Positions 34,169-41,984 of a DNA stretch of 64,000 nt are shown piece by piece (the stretch's first letter is position 1; each line of letters starts with the position of its first letter). This stretch comes from an alpha proteobacterium AAP38. GTDB taxonomy: Bacteria; Pseudomonadota; Alphaproteobacteria; Azospirillales; Azospirillaceae. The DNA lies in NCBI GenBank assembly GCA_001296005.1, contig LJHR01000023.1:98952-162951 (forward strand), read 5' to 3'. Both the position numbers and the translations under genes were made by a program. The notes beneath the pieces are model-generated. The model had not been told where the DNA came from. It searched no databases and saw nothing but the letters and a program-made list of their open reading frames with translations.

Positions 34169-34417
34169 CTATGCCGCGTCTGCGGACTGTTCAGCGCCAC
34201 CCTTGCCACGAGAAAGCCGAATGGCTTCGTTGACGCCATGAAGGACATCAACCGACAGCAACGGGTTGAGCCTGCGCAGCACGGACCAGTGCTTTTCAGG
34301 AATGCCGTTGCGGACCCACTTGGCCACCGACCATTCGGTCTGATCGGTTTCACAAGCGATCCTCTCGGCACCGCCGCAGGAGTCGATGATCTCGTTGATG
34401 GATGGCGTGCTGGTCAT
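34169..34417 (-). CDS. Cro/YdaS-like antirepressor protein
   Basis: This 82-residue protein contains INEIIDSCGGAERIACETDQ followed by EWSVAKWVRNGIPEKHWSVL, the helix-turn-helix pattern of YdaS/Cro-type regulators. It is divergent from the CI-like gene with operators in the 87-base gap. It should bind the same operators and favour lytic growth. The start at ATG 34417 was chosen from the helix-turn-helix position; upstream sequence in the frame is the promoter region. Confidence 0.75.
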   Translation of the reverse strand: MTSTPSINEIIDSCGGAERIACETDQTEWSVAKWVRNGIPEKHWSVLRRLNPLLSVDVLHGVNEAIRLSRGKGGAEQSADAA

Positions 34418-34431
34418 GATGGGCGAAGAAT

Positions 34432-34448
34432 GGAGAATTATTTTCTCT
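34432..34448. promoter_or_regulatory. Operator between cI-like and cro-like genes
   Basis: GAGAA-TTATT-TTCTC (perfect 5-base arms at 34433-34447) lies between the divergent immunity genes. The same arms occur at 36473 and 36515. A degenerate half site (GGACAA...TTCTC) follows at about 34456-34469. These are the likely binding sites of the CI- and Cro-like proteins. Confidence 0.7.
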
Positions 34449-34504
34449 GTTTCAAGGACAATTTTTCTCGCGCTTCCATCGGATGCGACGGCCATATTCC
34501 GATA

Positions 34505-35110
34505 ATGAGCGACTGGAGCACCCGACTTGCGCAGAGAATTAAGGCTTTGGGCTGGAAACTGCCCGAGGCGGCGAAGCGCTGCGACGTGGATTATCATTCT
34601 CTGAAAAAGTACGTGAAGGGTGGCGTAGAGCAGCCCCGCGGCGATACGCTGGCCAAACTGGCACGGGGAACAGGCATAAACCTGCAATGGCTTCGTGATG
34701 GCACCGGCCCCGAATACAGCCGCATCCCCGTCGTCGGCTATGCGTCCGGAGGGGAAGAATGGCTTCCGGCAGATGACGTGTCCGAAAGCGCCGGCCTAAG
34801 CACCGTTGACTTTGACTTCTCCGCTGCCGACCCAATTGCCATCCGTGTGCGCGGAATGAGCATGGCGCCGGTCTATCGCGCCGGTGATGTGCTGATCTGC
34901 TCACGTAAGCGCGGCATAGACCGGGCTGACATTTTGCGCCGCGACTGTGTGGTTCGCACGACGGATGGGCGCTGCTATATCAAGCAGGTCTTGCCGGGCG
35001 AGAATGATAGCACCTTCCGCCTACGGTCTTACGACCCACATTATGCAGATATTGATGGCGTTAATCTGGACTGGGCGGCACCGGTGCTATGGATCCGGCG
35101 CGATCACTGA
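34505..35110 (+). CDS. CI-like prophage repressor with S24 autopeptidase domain
   Basis: This 201-residue repressor has an N-terminal helix-turn-helix (RLAQRIKALGWKLPEAAKRC, then SLKKYVKGG). The C-terminal LexA/S24 domain has Ser119 (RGMSMAPVYRAGDVL) and Lys160 (CYIKQVL) as catalytic dyad. It should keep the prophage silent and self-cleave when RecA is activated. The ATG at 34505 has no ribosome site and may start a leaderless message, as lambda cI does; an upstream frame lies in the operator region and is ignored. Confidence 0.88.
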   Translation: MSDWSTRLAQRIKALGWKLPEAAKRCDVDYHSLKKYVKGGVEQPRGDTLAKLARGTGINLQWLRDGTGPEYSRIPVVGYASGGEEWLPADDVSESAGLSTVDFDFSAADPIAIRVRGMSMAPVYRAGDVLICSRKRGIDRADILRRDCVVRTTDGRCYIKQVLPGENDSTFRLRSYDPHYADIDGVNLDWAAPVLWIRRDH

Positions 35111-35115
35111 CCAGC

Positions 35116-35982
35116 TTACAATCCCAGCAGTATCCTAAAACCCTTTTCGGTTGTCATACTGGGCTTTCCGTACTTCGCCTTTCGGGCAATCGCCGTTGCC
35201 ACCTTCGCTCCGGGCTCGACGCCAACCACCAGCAAATCTGTATCTTTGCGGACATTCTGGTGGAAAGTGCCGCCGGCGGCGGCGATTAGCTGAATGGCCT
35301 CTTCACGGGTGCAGATCAGTAATTGACCCGTGATAGCAATGGAAAGACCATCAATTCTATTCGTTGGCACGGGCAGGTCACTTCGTTCCGTGCGGACGCT
35401 TGGCGGCAATGTCACACGGTCTGATTCATGCCAGGCACCGACGAGGGGCCGGATAGGCACCCCAAAGACTGAGGCTGCCTCCCACACACTATTCGCACCG
35501 GCAACAGCCGCAGCCGCTATGCCGATCCGGGCGCAGGCAATGGCGTCGCTTAACGCATGATGATGATCGAGAGGTATCCCCAAGTGAGCAGCAACCAATG
35601 ACAAAGAGTAGCTGTGCAAACCTGGAAATGCCACCCTGGCCAGCTGCATCGTGCAAACGAAGCTGACTGGTGGCAATGCCATACCAGCTCGCTCCATGCC
35701 AATACGCAAGACATCCGCATCAAAGCCCGCATTGTGCGCCAAGAACAGCCGTGGCTCGGACCCGATTTTTTGCCACACCTCCGCAAACCCCGGCGCCAAT
35801 TCAACATCTTGCGGCCTAATTCCATGGATGCGCATATTCCAGTCACTGAAGATGAATGGTTCCGGTCGGATCAAGTGATAGCCCTGCCGACCAAGCGCGC
35901 CGGACGCGATCTCTACGACACCGACCGAACAAGCCGCCTTTTGAGGATTTGCCGTCTCAAAATCGATGGCCCATTCACTCAT
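35116..35982 (-). CDS. DnaQ-like 3'-5' exonuclease fused to BRCT domain
   Basis: This 288-residue protein has DEDDh exonuclease motifs: ExoI IDFETA (Asp7, Glu9), ExoII LAHNAGFDADVL (Asp88) and ExoIII HHALSDA (His141, Asp146). About residues 210-285 form a BRCT domain (LSIAITGQLLICTREEAIQL, then TDLLVVGVEPGAKVATA). Host proteins of this build act in DNA repair; here it lies in the immunity region in a two-gene operon with an unknown protein, and its promoter region overlaps CI-type operators. It could serve replication, repair or counter-defence. Confidence 0.8.
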   Translation of the reverse strand: MSEWAIDFETANPQKAACSVGVVEIASGALGRQGYHLIRPEPFIFSDWNMRIHGIRPQDVELAPGFAEVWQKIGSEPRLFLAHNAGFDADVLRIGMERAGMALPPVSFVCTMQLARVAFPGLHSYSLSLVAAHLGIPLDHHHALSDAIACARIGIAAAAVAGANSVWEAASVFGVPIRPLVGAWHESDRVTLPPSVRTERSDLPVPTNRIDGLSIAITGQLLICTREEAIQLIAAAGGTFHQNVRKDTDLLVVGVEPGAKVATAIARKAKYGKPSMTTEKGFRILLGL

Positions 35983-36497
35983 AGCAACAGCCCCTGACGC
36001 GGCGGAACAGGTACTGCACTTGAATCCATCAGTTGACGAACAACACGTACAATATCCATTCCGATAAGGTCAGGGGTAGTGAAGTCGTATTCTCCATCTT
36101 TCTTTTTTCTGAGCATCATTTCAGGATTAGTCAAACTAACCCACAATGCTGGGAACTTGCCATCAACTCCCTTCTTTTTGACTAAGTAATCTGATTTCAC
36201 ACATAAAAACGGTTCATTTAATGAACGCATCGAGGGATTATACGCGTATATACTTGTTATCTCCGCCAGCATCGCAGTATCGGTGACGTCGTTTTCGCGC
36301 CATCGGCTGAGTCGTTCCGGCGCCAACAATCCGGAACGGTCATAGATTGCACCCGTCCGGGTGTCGAGGGTGCGGAACACCGCCCACTTAACCAAATCTG
36401 AAACATGACCAGACATGGCAACATCCTGGGTTGTTACCCGTTGGATGTAACCACAATCACGAAACCGGTCGTGGAGAAATTTTTTCTCCATCCCCAT
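35979..36497 (-). CDS. Unknown protein paired with DnaQ-BRCT exonuclease
   Basis: This protein of about 172 residues contains FRDCGYIQRVTTQDVAMSGH, AVFRTLDTRTGAIYDRSG, LAEITSIYAYNPSMRSLNEP and MMLRKKKDGEYDFTTPDL. It has no recognised family and is less GC-rich than its surroundings. Its stop overlaps the exonuclease start (ATGA). Starts at 36509 or 36491 are also possible; none has a ribosome site, and an AATAAT at 36519-36524 (minus strand) could give a leaderless message. The operator at 36472-36490 overlaps its first codons. Confidence 0.65.
   Translation of the reverse strand: MGMEKKFLHDRFRDCGYIQRVTTQDVAMSGHVSDLVKWAVFRTLDTRTGAIYDRSGLLAPERLSRWRENDVTDTAMLAEITSIYAYNPSMRSLNEPFLCVKSDYLVKKKGVDGKFPALWVSLTNPEMMLRKKKDGEYDFTTPDLIGMDIVRVVRQLMDSSAVPVPPRQGLLL
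36472..36490. promoter_or_regulatory. CI-type operator at the start of the exonuclease operon
   Basis: TGGAGAA-ATTTT-TTCTCCA has perfect 7-base arms and is the best copy of the GAGAA-N5-TTCTC site. It covers the first codons of the leftward gene at 35979-36497, so a bound repressor would block its transcription, and it sits just upstream of the rightward early promoter. Confidence 0.7.
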
Positions 36498-36526
36498 TGA
36501 CACATTCATCAATAGAGAATTATTTT
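36497..36526 (+). promoter_or_regulatory. Rightward early promoter
   Basis: A consensus -35 TTGACA (36497-36502) is followed after 18 bases by TATTTT (36521-36526). The operator at 36514-36530 covers the -10, so repression by the CI-like protein is expected. It would drive the operon from 36660 to the integrase. Confidence 0.6.
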
Positions 36527-36530
36527 CTCC
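36514..36530. promoter_or_regulatory. CI-type operator over the early promoter -10
   Basis: GAGAA-TTATT-TTCTC (36515-36529) is identical over 15 bases to the operator beside the repressor gene at 34433-34447. Its centre is 40 to 41 bases from the neighbouring operator centre (about four helical turns), which would suit cooperative binding. Confidence 0.7.
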
Positions 36531-36659
36531 GTCATCACCACCGCTGTGCCGTTGAAGGCGATCATAGCGCTGGTGATCGGTCACCGCCCGACCGGGGGCC
36601 GGCGTGAACAGCCATTCACGCCAGCCCCACCCCCGGGGCGCTGAACAGGGGATTTCCAC

Positions 36660-36986
36660 ATGCATCAGGATTTGCAGGCCCTGGAGGCCGCCTTTGACCG
36701 GCCGATCACGCGCCATCTGCGCCGCACCGCCCGCCGCGATGTCCCTACCCGGCCCACCACCTTTCGCGCGACGGTGCGCATCACCAGCCTGAAGCCCGGC
36801 TTCGTGGTGCCCGCCATGGCCCAGGTGCTGGCCGACGCCTACCGCAGCAACGGCACAGCGACGGAGGCCGATTTGCATCTGGCCGGCTTCGACGCCACCA
36901 CCATCACCCGCCACGGCCCCGCCGCCAAGCGCCAGGCCCTGGCCGATCTGGCCGCATCCGGCATCGACGTGACGGAGGCTGCGTGA
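36660..36986 (+). CDS. First gene of the early operon, unknown
   Basis: This 108-residue basic protein begins MHQDLQALEAAFDRPITRHL and contains ATVRITSLKPGFVVPAMAQV. The pattern AGFDATTITRHGPAAKRQAL near the C-terminus looks like a helix-turn-helix, so DNA binding is possible. It is the first gene after the repressed early promoter and its stop overlaps the next start by 1 base. The 160 bases upstream hold only promoter and operators. Confidence 0.6.
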   Translation: MHQDLQALEAAFDRPITRHLRRTARRDVPTRPTTFRATVRITSLKPGFVVPAMAQVLADAYRSNGTATEADLHLAGFDATTITRHGPAAKRQALADLAASGIDVTEAA

Positions 36987-37378
36987 TGGACAGCGATCTT
37001 TTGCCCCAAGCAACCGACAATTCCTTGCCGCCCAAACAGCGCGTGCTCCTGGACATTGCGGCAGAGCGGACGCTTCAGGACGCAAAATGGGGCGGTCCGA
37101 GCCATGATGACACGCATATCGATGGCGAGCTGGCTTTGGCTGGCGCCACCTATGCCATGTCCGGCTGGGGCAATCAGCCTGGCGACCCCAGGGAAAGTCC
37201 GGTTCGCACGGCCCGCATTTCCGATGTCGATGCTGCGTATGCCCTGACCCGCCGCCACAGCCCTTGCTCGCATAACGAAACCAACCTTTCAGCGCGGCAG
37301 CTCCTGGTGCGTGCGGCAGCCTGCATCGTCGCAGAAATCGAACGTCTCGACCGTCAGACGCAAAGGATGGCGCCATGA
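36986..37378 (+). CDS. Conserved phage protein of the KWGG..HDD type
   Basis: This 130-residue protein contains [20 protein letters not shown] followed by [19 protein letters not shown]. The end, [19 protein letters not shown], completes the pattern. This E..RQ..KWGG..HDD.H...A...EIERLDR arrangement recurs in many tailed phages and resembles the acidic helices of MazG-type nucleotide pyrophosphohydrolases, although a full catalytic set is not evident. The ATG is preferred over the GTG three bases upstream. Confidence 0.65.
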   Translation: MDSDLLPQATDNSLPPKQRVLLDIAAERTLQDAKWGGPSHDDTHIDGELALAGATYAMSGWGNQPGDPRESPVRTARISDVDAAYALTRRHSPCSHNETNLSARQLLVRAAACIVAEIERLDRQTQRMAP

Positions 37379-37671
37379 CCACCACGCTGGACCGCATCTG
37401 CGCCAACCCGCTGATCCTGGACCTTCTGGGCGCCCCCGAAGCCAAGCCCGACCCCAGCCTGAAACTGGTGGAGGATTTCCACCTGGACAGCCTCGACATG
37501 GTCGAACTGGCCATGGCGCTGGAGGAGGAATTCCAGGTCGAAATCCCGGATGAAGACTGGGAAAACGCCGCCGACATGTCCCTGACCCAGGTCGCCGAAC
37601 TGGTGGACCGCCGCGTTGCGGTGGAACAGGCCAAGGTCGCGGCGCGGGCCGAAGCCGTAAAGGGTCGCTGA
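37375..37671 (+). CDS. Phage-encoded acyl carrier protein
   Basis: This 98-residue protein has the acyl carrier fold and the phosphopantetheine attachment motif [20 protein letters not shown] with Ser39, then [20 protein letters not shown] and VAELVD as in bacterial AcpP. It is as acidic as AcpP but has an unusual N-terminus and a lysine/arginine-rich tail (EAVKGR). No acyltransferase or synthase is in the operon, so it would work with host enzymes or titrate them. It is coupled to its neighbours by 4-base overlap and 1-base gap. Confidence 0.85.
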   Translation: MTTTLDRICANPLILDLLGAPEAKPDPSLKLVEDFHLDSLDMVELAMALEEEFQVEIPDEDWENAADMSLTQVAELVDRRVAVEQAKVAARAEAVKGR

Positions 37672-37672
37672 C

Positions 37673-37909
37673 ATGGCCCCCACCCCGCTCCAGACCCGCG
37701 CCTTCACCCTCTGGGCCAACGCCTATGCCGCCCGCCGACTGCTGGCACGCGGCGATGGCGAGGGCTACCGCGCCTGCACCGACATGGTGGCCGCCGTCGC
37801 CACCCTGCCCGGCCCGCCCACCCTGCGCCGCTGTGCGGTCAGCACCCTGCACAGCCTGTCGGCCATCCCGCCGGACGCACCGGCACCCACACCACCCACG
37901 GCCGCATAA
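37673..37909 (+). CDS. Small early protein, unknown
   Basis: This 78-residue protein (MAPTPLQTRAFTLWANAYAA) has a helical basic first half and a proline-rich end (PPDAPAPTPPTAA). It starts one base after the acyl carrier protein stop, so the two may function together. No family is recognised. Confidence 0.55.
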   Translation: MAPTPLQTRAFTLWANAYAARRLLARGDGEGYRACTDMVAAVATLPGPPTLRRCAVSTLHSLSAIPPDAPAPTPPTAA

Positions 37910-37935
37910 GACGGCAATGAAAGGAGCAACCGGAC

Positions 37936-38304
37936 ATGGCCGCCGACGACCGCGCCTATGCCCTTCCGACCCTGGCCCGCCTGATTGAGGCGCACAATAA
38001 CGGGGACGATCACGCCCTGATGACCGAGAAGATGCGGGAGGTCATTTCCCGCTGCTCCGACCACATCCAGGAACATGGCGGCACGGCCAAGGGTGAAATC
38101 ACCATCAAGGTCACCTTTGCCGTGGACGCCAAGGGCGTGGACGTGGCGATGGAAACTAAGCTTGCCTATCCCAAGCCCCCCATCGTCAAGGATCGCTACT
38201 TCGTGTCCGACAAGGGCGACGAACTGACGATGAAGAACCCCAATAAGGGGACGATGTTCGAAGGTGACGATCTGGGCCGCCGCCGCAACGGGGGCGCATC
38301 ATGA
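37936..38304 (+). CDS. Early protein, unknown
   Basis: This 122-residue protein has AAGGAG upstream of its ATG. It has a helical start (AYALPTLARLIEAHNNGDDH) and a beta-rich middle (GEITIKVTFAVDAKGVDVAM). It ends FEGDDLGRRRNGGAS. The ITIKVTF...D..V.V pattern recurs in small phage proteins encoded beside DUF2303 genes, but no biochemical role is known to me. It is coupled by ATGA to the next gene. Confidence 0.6.
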   Translation: MAADDRAYALPTLARLIEAHNNGDDHALMTEKMREVISRCSDHIQEHGGTAKGEITIKVTFAVDAKGVDVAMETKLAYPKPPIVKDRYFVSDKGDELTMKNPNKGTMFEGDDLGRRRNGGAS

Positions 38305-38582
38305 GCGCTATCTCCGCAACGGCCCCAATCTTCACCGAATTCGGCACCGAAGACGAAGGCTGGGATATCGACGGCAATGGCGGACCCGGCATCGGTCTGA
38401 CGGCCAAGGCTGTTCAGGTCTGGGCTGTGTGCCAGCCCGTTCAATCCACCATCGGCGACGCCGCCACCGCCTTCAACCTGCCCCTGGCGATGATCGCCCA
38501 GGCAGTTGAATACCACCCGTACATGTATCTCGACGGCCCCGCGGACAATCCCGCCACAGCCATCGGTCATGACGGGGAATAA
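38301..38582 (+). CDS. Early protein, unknown
   Basis: This 93-residue acidic protein contains IGLTAKAVQVWAVCQPVQST and AATAFNLPLAMIAQAVEYHP, a helix-turn-helix-like arrangement that could bind DNA. It ends YLDGPADNPATAIGHDGE. It is coupled to the preceding gene and lies 23 bases before the DUF2303 gene. Confidence 0.55.
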   Translation: MSAISATAPIFTEFGTEDEGWDIDGNGGPGIGLTAKAVQVWAVCQPVQSTIGDAATAFNLPLAMIAQAVEYHPYMYLDGPADNPATAIGHDGE

Positions 38583-38605
38583 CCCCTGACGCACAAGGAA
38601 ACACC

Positions 38606-39742
38606 ATGCCCCCCAATCCCGAAAACACCACGCTCTTTGCCGCCGCCACGTCCGACACTGCCCCGGTGGTGGAGGTCATGGAACGTCTGGCCGAAGCGCA
38701 GATCATCGAACTGTCGGTGAACGGCGACATTGACCGGCATTACGACACCCCGCAGGCCGCGATCATACCCAAGGGCAAGCAGATTCTGTCGCTGAAGGAC
38801 CTGGTCGATGAGTATCGCCCGGAACCCGAACGCATCAAGGCCACCGCCGCCCTGCTGGACCTGGACAGCCTTATCGCCTACACGCGCCGCTTTGCGCAGC
38901 CGTCCACGGCGATCTTTGCCGACACGCTGGCGGCATCGCCCAGCCTGCTGGTGATGATTGATTACCATCATCACACCCCGGACGCGGACCGTTCCGGCGA
39001 ACTGCCCAGCCGCTGCACCCACAAGGCCGGCTATAATTTCCCGGTCACGGCGCAGTGGAAGGCCTGGGTGAAGGCGACCGAACTGTCGCTGGACCCGCGC
39101 ACCATGTTCGATCAGGAAAGCTTTGCGCATTTCCTGGAGGATCGCGCCCGCGACATCGAAAATCCGCCGCTGGACTGGATGCATGTCGATGCGGACACGG
39201 TGGCCGAAGTCACGGCAGCGCTCAACCTGCATGACGACAAGGCCCCGCGCGACGAGGAAGGCAATTATCTGGATACCGATCTGCCCGCCATCCAGACCGA
39301 TGCCGATGAAGAGGATGACCGGTACCTGCCCCGGTCCGCCCTCTACAAGCTGCGGGATCTGCGGTTCGGTTCGGCAAACCTGCTGATGAAGCTGGCCCAG
39401 GGGATCAGCCTGACTGTCGGCCAGAAATTCGAACAGAAATTCAACACCAAGACGGGCGCCCGCACCCTGAATTTTGAGGATGCCAGCGAAGCCCGCGTCC
39501 AGAACCGTAAGGTGACGGTGCCCGATTATTTCTTCATCTACGTTCCGATTTTCGAGAATGACCGTCCGCACCTCTTGCCCGTCCGCCTGTTCTACCGGGC
39601 CAGCGGCGGCAAGGTTCTGTGGGGCGTGGAACTGGTGGAACCCGCCCAGATGATCCGCCGCGCTGCGACCAAGGCGGCGGAGCTGGTGGCACAGCAGACG
39701 GGCAAGCCCCTGTTCCTGGGCCGCCCCGGCACCAACGCCTGA
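38606..39742 (+). CDS. DUF2303 (YfdQ-like) family protein
   Basis: This 378-residue protein matches the DUF2303/YfdQ family common in temperate phages: FAQPSTAIFADTLAASPSLL, MIDYHHHTP, CTHKAGYNFPVTAQWKAWVK, MFDQESFAHFLEDRARDIE and FFIYVPIFENDRPHLLPVRL. The biochemical role is unknown; such genes lie in early operons near recombination and nucleotide-metabolism genes. About 100 bases follow without a gene, holding a GC-rich hairpin (CCGCCGGC/GCCGGCGG) but no T-tract. Confidence 0.85.
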   Translation: MPPNPENTTLFAAATSDTAPVVEVMERLAEAQIIELSVNGDIDRHYDTPQAAIIPKGKQILSLKDLVDEYRPEPERIKATAALLDLDSLIAYTRRFAQPSTAIFADTLAASPSLLVMIDYHHHTPDADRSGELPSRCTHKAGYNFPVTAQWKAWVKATELSLDPRTMFDQESFAHFLEDRARDIENPPLDWMHVDADTVAEVTAALNLHDDKAPRDEEGNYLDTDLPAIQTDADEEDDRYLPRSALYKLRDLRFGSANLLMKLAQGISLTVGQKFEQKFNTKTGARTLNFEDASEARVQNRKVTVPDYFFIYVPIFENDRPHLLPVRLFYRASGGKVLWGVELVEPAQMIRRAATKAAELVAQQTGKPLFLGRPGTNA

Positions 39743-39845
39743 TCCCCCCACCGCCGGCAACAGAGAGCCGCCGGCGGCCCTTGGCGGCGGGACGGACACC
39801 CACCCCGCCGCTTTTTCTCCATCACGCCAGACCGGAGAATTTCAA

Positions 39846-40076
39846 GTGAAATACAACGCCATCAACCTGATCAACAAAGACGCGGAAGCACTGCGACAGC
39901 AGGGCGATGGCGGGCACGCCTATGCCCTGCATGAACTGGCCAACAACCTGCTGTTGGTGATGCGGGACAAGGCGACGATGGACCACGGTCTGATGGCGCA
40001 ATTCTCCACCTGCTATGTCGCCACGGGCAGCGAGCCGGTGAATCTGGATGCCGCCTTCCCCACGCCCGCGACCTGA
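39846..40076 (+). CDS. Small early protein, unknown
   Basis: This 76-residue protein begins MKYNAINLINKDAEALRQQG and contains HAYALHELANNLLLVMRDKA, a helical stretch. The end (EPVNLDAAFPTPAT) is unstructured. It is less GC-rich at the start than its neighbours. The function is unknown. Confidence 0.55.
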   Translation: MKYNAINLINKDAEALRQQGDGGHAYALHELANNLLLVMRDKATMDHGLMAQFSTCYVATGSEPVNLDAAFPTPAT

Positions 40077-40093
40077 TCGGAAAGGCACGCCCG

Positions 40094-40207
40094 ATGCGCG
40101 ACCACCGCCCACCCCGCCTGCGCCGCATGGCCGCCGCCTATGGCCTGGGCATCCTGCTGGCCTTGGTGTTTCTGGCCGCCGCCGTGGAAACGGGGGTGGT
40201 GTCGTGA
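40094..40207 (+). CDS. Very small single-helix membrane protein
   Basis: This 37-residue protein has a basic start (MRDHRPPRLRRMAAAYG) and one hydrophobic helix (LGILLALVFLAAAVETGVV). Its stop overlaps the GTG start of the HD-domain gene (GTGA), which supports it being translated. The positive-inside rule suggests an N-in orientation. The role is unknown. Confidence 0.5.
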   Translation: MRDHRPPRLRRMAAAYGLGILLALVFLAAAVETGVVS

Positions 40208-40782
40208 CACCGCATACACCCACCACAATCTGGATCGATGGCGACCGCGCCTTGGACATCATGGATCCAGATGGTGCCGCCATCGATATCCGCTTCATCG
40301 CGGGCACGCTTTCCCGCATCAACCGCTTCAATGGCCGCACCCCGGTCCCCTACAGCGTGGCACAGCACAGCCTGCTGGTGGCGGGACTGCTGCCTGCCCG
40401 CCTGCGCCGCTACGGACTGCTGCATGATGCGCATGAAGCCATCCTGGGCGACACGACCAGCCCCCTGAAGGCCGCCCTGCGGCAGCTGACAGCCATCGAT
40501 GCCCTGTCCCGCCTGGAACGCGCCTGGGATGCCACCATCCACAAGGCCCTGGGCCTGCCCTGGCCTCTATGCGGGGACGATGCGGCCCTGATCAAGGCGG
40601 CGGATAGGCGCGCGCTGGCCACCGAAATGCGCGACCTGTTGGACATCGCGCCCGCCCGCCTGCCCTGCCAACCCGACCGCCACATCCTCACCCCCTGGCC
40701 CTGGCCAAAGGCAGAGGAACGCTTCCTGACCGAATGGCAGCGCCTGCCCGACGCCGCCACCTTCCGACCCGCTGCGGAGTGA
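40204..40782 (+). CDS. HD-domain phosphohydrolase (nucleotidase-like)
   Basis: This 192-residue protein starts at GTG 40204, coupled to the small membrane protein. HD motifs are VPYSVAQHSLLVAGLLPARL (His55), YGLLHDAHEAILGDTTSPLK (His74-Asp75) and KAADRRALATE (Asp134). This is the pattern of YfbR-like 5'-nucleotidases and phage HD hydrolases that act on nucleotides. It may reshape the nucleotide pool or remove a signalling nucleotide during infection. Confidence 0.78.
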   Translation: MTPHTPTTIWIDGDRALDIMDPDGAAIDIRFIAGTLSRINRFNGRTPVPYSVAQHSLLVAGLLPARLRRYGLLHDAHEAILGDTTSPLKAALRQLTAIDALSRLERAWDATIHKALGLPWPLCGDDAALIKAADRRALATEMRDLLDIAPARLPCQPDRHILTPWPWPKAEERFLTEWQRLPDAATFRPAAE

Positions 40783-40787
40783 TGCAC

Positions 40788-41795
40788 ATGGCCGAAGACA
40801 CCAAGATCGAATGGGCCGACCACACCTTTAACCCGTGGATGGGCTGCACCAAGCTGTCCGACGCCTGCGCCAACTGCTACGCGGAAAAGCTGGTCAACCG
40901 GTTCGGTGGCGACTTCGCCACCCGTCAGCGCACATCGCCCGCCAACTGGTCCATGCCCCTGCGCTGGAACGCCAGGGCAATGAAGGACGGCACCCGCCCC
41001 CGCGTCTTCTGCGCCTCGCTGGCGGATGTGTTTGACAATCAGGTGGCGCCAGAATGGCGCCAGGATCTCTGGAACCTGATCCGCCAGACCCCGCATCTGG
41101 ATTGGCTGCTGCTGACCAAGCGGCCACAGAACATTGCCAAGATGCTGCCCGCCGATTGGGGCAATGGCTGGCCCAATGTCTGGCTGGGCACCACGGTCGA
41201 AAACCAGACAGAGGCCGACCGCCGCATCCCGAACCTGCTGGCCGTGCCGGCGGTGGTGCGGTTCCTGTCCTGCGAGCCGCTGTTGGGGCCGATAGATTTG
41301 CATCCGTGGCTTCTATACGAGCCGTGCCCTAATTCTTTGGATGGACTGTTGATGGACCCGGAGACGGGCCAGCACGAATGCTGTCATCGGTGCGACTTCA
41401 CCGGCATTGGGCATGATTTGGCAGTCCATTGGGTAATCGTCGGCGGCGAAAGTGGCCCCGGTGCGCGGCCCATGCATCCCGATTGGGCACGGTCCCTACG
41501 GGATCAGTGCGTCGTTGCTGGGGTGCCGTTCCTGTTCAAGCAGTGGGGCGAATGGGCACCAAACGTTGGCGCGGTCGATTGGGCGGATATTGATGACCAT
41601 CCAGAGGCAAGCCGGTTTTGGCATCGGGAATGGAATGGCGATAGTTGGGGCGAGCCGTTCAAGCCGCTTTGGTGCGATTTTGGGGACGGCAACTACGACC
41701 AAGAGCAATGCGTCTCGCGCGTCGGCAAGAAAGCCGCCGGCCGCCTGCTGGACGGGCGCACCTGGGATCAGTTCCCGAAGGTGGGTGAAGCATGA
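40788..41795 (+). CDS. DUF5131 / phage Gp37-Gp68 family protein
   Basis: This 335-residue protein begins KIEWADHTFNPWMGCTKLSD with CANCYAE, the radical-SAM-like three-cysteine cluster C-x(7)-C-x(2)-C of this family. Further signs are FCASLADVFD, DWLLLTKRPQNI, NVWLGTTVENQTEADRRI, VRFLSCEPLLGPI and WVIVGGESGPGARPMHPDWA. The substrate is unknown. GGAG lies eight bases before ATG 40788; ATG 40782 is an alternative. The stretch near 41300-41720 is less GC-rich, suggesting a mosaic. Confidence 0.85.
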   Translation: MAEDTKIEWADHTFNPWMGCTKLSDACANCYAEKLVNRFGGDFATRQRTSPANWSMPLRWNARAMKDGTRPRVFCASLADVFDNQVAPEWRQDLWNLIRQTPHLDWLLLTKRPQNIAKMLPADWGNGWPNVWLGTTVENQTEADRRIPNLLAVPAVVRFLSCEPLLGPIDLHPWLLYEPCPNSLDGLLMDPETGQHECCHRCDFTGIGHDLAVHWVIVGGESGPGARPMHPDWARSLRDQCVVAGVPFLFKQWGEWAPNVGAVDWADIDDHPEASRFWHREWNGDSWGEPFKPLWCDFGDGNYDQEQCVSRVGKKAAGRLLDGRTWDQFPKVGEA

Positions 41796-41980
41796 CCCGC
41801 CAAGCCACCGCCCAGGAAATCGCCCTGGCCGAACGCATCGTTCAAAGGGCCAAGGACACGCTGGCTCCCATCGAACGCGAAATGCGCCTGATGGACTGGC
41901 CGGCGGCTTGTCAGGCCATCATGTGGCAAGCCGTTATGGCAGAGGCCACCCGCCTGCTTATCGAAGCCGAGAGAGGCTGA
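41792..41980 (+). CDS. Small helical early protein, unknown
   Basis: This 62-residue all-helical protein (MTRQATAQEIALAERIVQRA) is coupled to the DUF5131 gene by a 4-base overlap. Its charged amphipathic helices suggest a partner-binding role. No family is recognised. Confidence 0.55.
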   Translation: MTRQATAQEIALAERIVQRAKDTLAPIEREMRLMDWPAACQAIMWQAVMAEATRLLIEAERG

Positions 41981-41984
41981 ACCC

